Position numbers and translations under genes: made by a program. From contig JAKSPX010000028.1 in the NCBI GenBank assembly GCA_024404415.1, positions 1 to 10,873 of the forward strand: a stretch of 10,873 nucleotides of DNA, read 5' to 3'. The DNA comes from Clostridia bacterium. GTDB taxonomy: Bacteria > Bacillota > Clostridia > Oscillospirales > QAMX01. The notes beneath the pieces were generated by a model that saw only the letters and a program-made list of their open reading frames with translations, searched no databases and was not told where the DNA came from. Positions 6,883 through 10,873 of the stretch are shown one piece after another; the stretch's first letter is position 1; the number at the start of each line of letters is the position of its first letter.

Positions 6883-7686
6883 ATGCTGAAGCTTGACCTC
6901 TATCCGGGCGGCAAGCCCTACGCGCTCACCATGAGCTACGACGACGGCCAGATCCACGACCGCCGCCTCATTGACATTTTCAACAAATACGGTCTGAAGG
7001 GCACCTTCCACCTCAATTCCGGCCGTTTCGACCAGCCGGAGCGCGTCACCTCCGCTGAGATCGCCTCCCTCTATCAGGGTCATGAGGTCTCCTGCCACAC
7101 CAAGACCCACCCCTTCCTCGAAAAACTGCCGACCAGCGAGGTCATGCGTGAGATCAACGAGGACAAGGCCCGTCTGGAAGAGCTCTGCGGCTACGTCGTC
7201 CGCGGCATGTCCTATCCCTTCGGCACCTACACCGAGAGCGTCATCCGCACCCTACGCGAATGCGGCATGGAGTATAGCCGCACCACCCTCTCCACCATGG
7301 GCTGGGGCATCCCGGAGGACTTCATGAAGCTGCATCCCTCCTGCCACCACAACGCCTGCATGGAGCTTCTGGACAGATTCGAAGAGACCGTCGCCACCCG
7401 TCCCTACGCCGCGGCAGGCGCAATGCTCTACGTCTGGGGCCACAGCTACGAATTTGACCGCCAGAATAACTGGGAGCTCATCGAAGACTTCTCCCGCCGC
7501 ATCGGCGGACGCGCCGACATCTGGTACGCCACCAACATTGAGATCGTCGACTACGTCAACGCTCAGAAGGCGCTCCGCATCTCCTTTGACGGCAAAAAGA
7601 TCTACAACCCCTCCGCCATTTCGGTCTGGGTCAACGCCGACGGGAAGCCCGTCGAGATCAAACCCGGCGAACACAAATCCCTTTGA
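6883..7686 (+). CDS. Polysaccharide deacetylase-like protein (CE4/NodB superfamily), no signal peptide
   Basis: A 267-residue protein of the CE4/NodB superfamily, metal-dependent enzymes that remove N- or O-acetyl groups from glycans. Motif 1 is LTMSYDDG with the Asp pair D20/D21. Motif 2 is CHTKTHPF, with metal-binding H72 and H76. Motif 3 is VRGMSYPFGTY, with R107, P112 and G114. A late VWGHSYEF carries H187, the usual distal His. GGAG at 6871-6874, eight bases before the ATG, fixes the start, and the protein begins MLKLDLYPGGKPYAL with no signal peptide or membrane anchor. It is therefore probably cytoplasmic, acting on imported or intracellular substrate rather than on the outer wall like PgdA. 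The last ~50 residues (ISFDGKKIYNPSAISVWVN) may form a small beta appendage. It is the last gene of the operon, ending at a strong bidirectional terminator. The substrate is unknown. Confidence 0.9.
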   Translation: MLKLDLYPGGKPYALTMSYDDGQIHDRRLIDIFNKYGLKGTFHLNSGRFDQPERVTSAEIASLYQGHEVSCHTKTHPFLEKLPTSEVMREINEDKARLEELCGYVVRGMSYPFGTYTESVIRTLRECGMEYSRTTLSTMGWGIPEDFMKLHPSCHHNACMELLDRFEETVATRPYAAAGAMLYVWGHSYEFDRQNNWELIEDFSRRIGGRADIWYATNIEIVDYVNAQKALRISFDGKKIYNPSAISVWVNADGKPVEIKPGEHKSL

Positions 7687-7691
7687 CCCCC

Positions 7692-7740
7692 AAAAAATCC
7701 CTCTCAGTCACTCTTTCATCGTGACTGAGAGGGATTTTTT
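7692..7740. terminator. Bidirectional Rho-independent terminator between convergent genes
   Basis: Bases 7692-7711 pair perfectly with 7721-7740, a 20-bp stem around a 9-base loop (TCTTTCATC). The stem ends in AAAAAA on the left and TTTTTT on the right, so each strand has a GC-containing hairpin followed by a T tract. It starts 5 bases after the deacetylase stop and ends 11 bases before the last base of the minus-strand beta-helix gene, serving both. Confidence 0.95.
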
Positions 7741-7751
7741 TGATTTACGCT

Positions 7752-10211
7752 TTATTCCTGTATGAATTCCGCCTTTGCGGATTTCGTGATCTTATTGTCC
7801 TTCACGACCGCGTCCTCCACGTAGAGAAGGTGGATCGGAGAAGCGTCATCGTCTTCAGGCGCAAGCTTGTTGACCTCCGGAACCTTGAAGTTTGCGTATT
7901 CGCCGACACGCGGCAGGATCACGTTTTCTTCCACCGTGATCTCCTTCGCCATGTTGACCGTCACGGCGAATTCCGTATAGCGGTCGGTGATCTTATTGTG
8001 GCGAACGGTGATGCGCTTTTGATTGTGCGTCTGCGGGTCGGAATTCGGCTTGCCGTCGCCGGAGATGTTGATGGGGGAGTGGAGCTCACTGCCCGTGTAA
8101 TAGCCGGAACGCTCGATGAGGTTATCTTCAATAACGACGTCCTCGGAGAAGCCGCATTCGCCCCAGCCGTCTTCGATCTCGGCCTTCACCAGAATGGCGC
8201 TCATGCCGTTGTCGGAAAGGGTGCAATGGCGGATGGCGCCGTTGCAGGCCTTGATGAGCAATCCGCGCGAGCGGTTGTTGCGGAAAAGGCTGTTTTCAAA
8301 GAGGAAGCCGTTGCCGTTGGCCGACGAATTCTCGATCACCGCGTCGCCCTCGGGGACGAGCTTTCCTTTCACGCGCACCGATTTCCGCCCGTTTTCGTCT
8401 TTTGTCGCCTCGACCGCCACGCCGTCGTAGAGAAGCTTGCCCGCCTTGGTGTAGGCCAGGACGCGGTCACCGGCCTTGAAATCGTAGCAGACCGAGGAAT
8501 AATTGGACGTGCCGGTGCCGTAGAAGACGACCGTGTCCTCCTCGACCGATTCTACACCCGTGACGTCCCCGTAGGTGCCGTTGACGTTGGTCGCGTCGTC
8601 AGTCATTTTCTCAAAGAGGCTGTCATACACGCGGATGCCCTGCCGCATGCAGGTGGAATGGGTCGCGTCGCAGACCGAAATGAGTCGCTCCACACCGTCT
8701 TTCGGCGCGCCCGGCGTCAGAAGTACACGGCGCAGCACCGTTCCGCCGTTGCCGCCGTGCTCCACAAAGCCGAAGCCGGAGCCGTTATAGAGGGTCACGT
8801 CCTCGACGAGCGTCTTTTCGCAGTCGATAAAGCAGTTGACATGCGCGAATACACCGCGGAACATCACCTTGTCGCCGGGATTCAGGTCGTGGCCGTGCGG
8901 GAAGCGGAGCAGGATGCCATCCTTGGTCTTCTCTCTCTTCACGCCGTAGAGGTCACGGTAGGGGCGGTCGCTTCCCTTGCGGAAGCCCTCGCCGAATCCG
9001 GCGTCGGAGATCCATTCGCCGCCCTCGATCTGATCCGTGAAGCCCGCGTCTGCCTTCCAAAGTGCATAATCGTCGTGCACCGCGAGGATCTTTCCCTGCG
9101 GGTTGGCGGCAAGCTCGTGGTCAACGGAATATCCGCGGAGTGTCACGCCGCTGCAATCCTTCATGACGAGCGCCGACTTGCGGTAATCCTCACATTCAAA
9201 GAGCACGCCATAGGCATAAAGCGTGAAGTTTTTGAGATTTTCAAAGAAAATATGGGCGTGTTCGCCCGCCGGCACCTTATAAGCACCCGGCAGCAGGATC
9301 AGCGTCCTGTCACTCGCCGCGCCTTCACGGATGACCTCCGCGATGGGCACTTCCTTCACCGTGCCGTCTTTTTCAAGAACGCGCATGCCGTCTCTTCTCT
9401 GGACAGCCATAAAACGCTTATAGCCGATCGGAGGCAGGGAGGCTTCGTCCGCACCGAATTCCGGGAGGTTCCGGGCGATATTGCTGCCGTAGGCATGCTC
9501 GCCCTCGCAGACATGGAGCTTGCCTGCGTTATCGTTCACCAGCGTATTCACGCATTTTTCAAGCTCGTATTCGCCGTCGAAGGTGTTTTCCGCGACGGTC
9601 AGGTAAAAGCAGGCGTTGGCCATCAGAGAGACCTCGCCGGAATCGAGAAAAACATTTCCGAAGAAGACGTCATTGCGGCCGTAGGAGAGCGTCACCGGGC
9701 TCATGACCATGCGGTTGAAGGCATAAAAGCCGTTGGAGGAGTCAAATAGCTCCACCGGCGCGTCGTCAAAATCGTTATTTCTGACCACGGCGTTTTCCGA
9801 ATAGACCTCCACCGGCGCGTCAAAGACGTTGTTTTCCAGGATCAGGTCGATCGGATAGAATTTCGCACCGCCGCAGAGCCGTGACCGCGTCACGACCAGT
9901 CGGTCAGCCTCCTCCTCGGCATAAAACGAGGCAAAGGCGTTGAGATTCATGACCGAAGCATCAGCAGCCGTCACGCGGATCTCGTACCCCTCCGAAGATT
10001 TGACCGTTGCACCCGAAAAATCATAGATCATGCCCGGAATATCCAGATACAGATCGCCCTTGAGGTCATAAAGCCCTGCCGGAAAAACCATGCGTTTCCC
10101 GTCTCTTTTGGCCTTCAGGAGAAGCTCGTCTCCCTCCAGACTCCCCGCGCTCTGCGTTTCGGCGCTGGGAAGCAGGGTCTCGTCCGCCCCACAACTCCAT
10201 TCATTCTTCAT
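7752..10211 (-). CDS. Large right-handed beta-helix protein, second half GH110-like (alpha-1,3-galactosidase family)
   Basis: An 819-residue protein with two beta-helix-like parts. Residues ~1-290 have a pectate-lyase-like opening (MVFPAGLYDLKGDLYLDIPG) and short rungs such as ILENNVFDAPVEV and VVRNNDFDDAPVELF. From ~300, a second beta-helix starts (LILLPGAYKVPAGEH) and shows GH110-type blocks: SGVTLRGYSVDHE; a D-x2-H block (D515, H518), then MRQGIRVYDSLFEKM, DD (D538/D539) and NVNGTY; then RSRGLLIKA and NGMSAILV. The three Asp have the spacing (23 and 24) I recall for catalytic residues of GH110 alpha-1,3-galactosidases. There is no signal peptide, so it is probably cytoplasmic. GGAGGT (10218-10223) is six bases from the ATG at 10211, and three from an alternative at 10214. 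An ATG at 10253 lies upstream of the predicted transcription start. Beta-helix is firm; substrate is inference. Confidence 0.85.
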   Translation of the reverse strand: MKNEWSCGADETLLPSAETQSAGSLEGDELLLKAKRDGKRMVFPAGLYDLKGDLYLDIPGMIYDFSGATVKSSEGYEIRVTAADASVMNLNAFASFYAEEEADRLVVTRSRLCGGAKFYPIDLILENNVFDAPVEVYSENAVVRNNDFDDAPVELFDSSNGFYAFNRMVMSPVTLSYGRNDVFFGNVFLDSGEVSLMANACFYLTVAENTFDGEYELEKCVNTLVNDNAGKLHVCEGEHAYGSNIARNLPEFGADEASLPPIGYKRFMAVQRRDGMRVLEKDGTVKEVPIAEVIREGAASDRTLILLPGAYKVPAGEHAHIFFENLKNFTLYAYGVLFECEDYRKSALVMKDCSGVTLRGYSVDHELAANPQGKILAVHDDYALWKADAGFTDQIEGGEWISDAGFGEGFRKGSDRPYRDLYGVKREKTKDGILLRFPHGHDLNPGDKVMFRGVFAHVNCFIDCEKTLVEDVTLYNGSGFGFVEHGGNGGTVLRRVLLTPGAPKDGVERLISVCDATHSTCMRQGIRVYDSLFEKMTDDATNVNGTYGDVTGVESVEEDTVVFYGTGTSNYSSVCYDFKAGDRVLAYTKAGKLLYDGVAVEATKDENGRKSVRVKGKLVPEGDAVIENSSANGNGFLFENSLFRNNRSRGLLIKACNGAIRHCTLSDNGMSAILVKAEIEDGWGECGFSEDVVIEDNLIERSGYYTGSELHSPINISGDGKPNSDPQTHNQKRITVRHNKITDRYTEFAVTVNMAKEITVEENVILPRVGEYANFKVPEVNKLAPEDDDASPIHLLYVEDAVVKDNKITKSAKAEFIQE

Positions 10212-10243
10212 CATTCTACCTCCGTAGTCAGGTTTCTTTCTAA

Positions 10244-10272
10244 AGAATATCACTTTCGTCCTGTCTTTTCAA
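10244..10272 (-). promoter_or_regulatory. Extended -10 promoter of the beta-helix gene
   Basis: On the minus strand: TTGAAA (10272-10267), a 17-base spacer and TATTCT (10249-10244), with TGA directly before the -10. The predicted start near 10237 gives a leader of about 25 bases containing the GGAGGT. This placement rules out the in-frame ATG at 10253 as the start. Confidence 0.75.
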
Positions 10273-10281
10273 GTCTTTTGC

Positions 10282-10310
10282 TTGCATTCGGCGCGCTTTT
10301 GGAGTACACT
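10282..10310 (+). promoter_or_regulatory. Putative promoter of the EamA-family gene
   Basis: TTGCAT (10282-10287), a 17-base spacer and TACACT (10305-10310), about 34 bases ahead of the EamA ATG. Match to consensus is moderate (three and four of six). Its -35 lies only 9 bases from the -35 of the divergent beta-helix promoter. Confidence 0.5.
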
Positions 10311-10344
10311 AAGGAAAATGTATTTTCTAAAGGATCGGCCGATT

Positions 10345-10873
10345 ATGAGTTACGTCTACATCTTCGTCGCAACCATCATGTTCTCCTTTGTCGGCACGCT
10401 GGTCAAGATCGCCACACCGATGGTGCCCGCCTCGGCGGTGACCTTCTCGCGCTTCTTTTTCGGCGTGCTCTTCCTCTTCCTTTTGTGCCTTTTCATGCGC
10501 CACAAGCCCAAGCTCCTCTTCACCAACAAGTGGATCTGGATCGCCGTGCTCGGTAAGTGCATCAACTATTTCTGCGAAAACACGGCTCTGCAGAAGGGCG
10601 CTTCCTTCGGCAACATCGTCACCTATCCCGTTCAGGCCATCTCGCTCTGTTTCTTCTCGGCGCTCCTCTTCAAGGAAAAGATCGGCCCGCGCAAGATCAT
10701 TTCCACCATTCTCTGCGTCTCGGGTATTCTGATCATCTCCTGGAACGGCAACTCGATGGACGTCTTCTTCGGCGATTCCCTGCCCATCACCCTGCTATTC
10801 GTCTTCTCCGCCATCGGTGCCGCCGCCTTTATTCTCTCCCAGAAAATGCTCATTCAAACTCTTCACTCCACCG
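10345..10873 (+). CDS. EamA/DMT-superfamily membrane transporter, 3' end missing
   Basis: The frame is open from ATG at 10345 to the window end, 176 residues of an expected ~300. It is very hydrophobic, with about six predicted membrane segments at residues 3-20, 29-50, 63-80, 85-108, 116-132 and 146-165. This matches one EamA repeat of five helices plus the start of the second. Typical family features are the early SFVGTLVKIA helix, SFGNIVTYPVQAISLCFFSALLFKEKIGPRKII (helix 4 with a conserved Pro, then the charged E-K-I-G turn) and CVSGILIISW. Such proteins export or import small metabolites such as amino acids or nucleotide precursors across the cytoplasmic membrane; the substrate cannot be inferred. 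AAAGGAT at 10330-10335 is a plausible though slightly distant ribosome binding site. It is divergent from the beta-helix gene. Confidence 0.88.
   Translation, partial: MSYVYIFVATIMFSFVGTLVKIATPMVPASAVTFSRFFFGVLFLFLLCLFMRHKPKLLFTNKWIWIAVLGKCINYFCENTALQKGASFGNIVTYPVQAISLCFFSALLFKEKIGPRKIISTILCVSGILIISWNGNSMDVFFGDSLPITLLFVFSAIGAAAFILSQKMLIQTLHST

Noticed and set aside
7740..9749. Plus-strand open frame of 669 codons opposite the beta-helix gene
   Set aside because: It is a shadow of the GC-rich minus-strand gene. It has no recognisable domain, its start lies inside the terminator hairpin without a ribosome binding site, and the minus frame has clear beta-helix motifs, a promoter and a Shine-Dalgarno site.
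10212..10253. Start of the beta-helix gene at the in-frame ATG at 10253
   Set aside because: A strong promoter (-10 at 10249-10244) overlaps this region, so the ATG would not be on the transcript. GGAGGT points to the ATG pair at 10214/10211.

Overview
The window looks like chromosomal DNA of a Bacillota species, most likely a GC-rich, gut-type member of the Clostridia. An HPr kinase/phosphorylase (carbon catabolite control in Gram-positive bacteria) and a DUF896/UPF0291 small protein (essentially Bacillota-only) both point there. So do the strong AGGAGG-type ribosome binding sites, two Gram-positive-style lipoprotein binding proteins and the codon bias towards C/G third positions. This assignment is by family knowledge, not by database search. 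No phage, IS element, CRISPR array, rRNA or tRNA was seen.

Layout. (1) 3-2338, plus strand: hprK (5' end cut by the window edge), a TIM-barrel sugar isomerase/epimerase-like gene and, overlapping it by ATGA, an unrecognised 199-residue protein; a terminator follows at 2409-2450. (2) 2493-4087: a self-contained single-gene unit with its own promoter, a hairpin at the predicted 5' end of the mRNA, a family-1 sugar-type ABC binding lipoprotein with no permease or ATPase beside it, and a strong terminator. (3) 4102-7740: a compact four-gene operon with an extended -10 promoter: a PgeF/YlmD/LACC1-family enzyme, a family-5 (oligopeptide-type) binding lipoprotein, a 56-residue DUF896 protein and a CE4-like polysaccharide deacetylase without a signal peptide. 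It ends in a 20-bp perfect hairpin with a U tract on both strands. (4) 10272-7752, minus strand: an 819-residue double beta-helix protein whose second half carries GH110-like (alpha-1,3-galactosidase) motifs; it converges on the same bidirectional terminator. (5) 10282-10873, plus strand: the start of an EamA/DMT-family membrane transporter, divergent from the beta-helix gene with back-to-back promoters.

How the genes may work together. The common theme is carbohydrate and cell-envelope scavenging: catabolite control (HprK), sugar interconversion, two lipoprotein binding proteins, a peptidoglycan-editing type enzyme, a deacetylase and a probable glycosidase. The two binding proteins have no transporter partner here, and the two carbohydrate-active enzymes have no export signal, so substrates are probably imported first by systems encoded elsewhere. 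The most unusual items are the 819-residue tandem beta-helix protein, the pgeF-SBP5-DUF896-deacetylase operon, and the orphan binding-protein unit with a 5'-terminal mRNA hairpin and distinct codon usage. I see no clearly new multi-gene defence or mobile system in this window.
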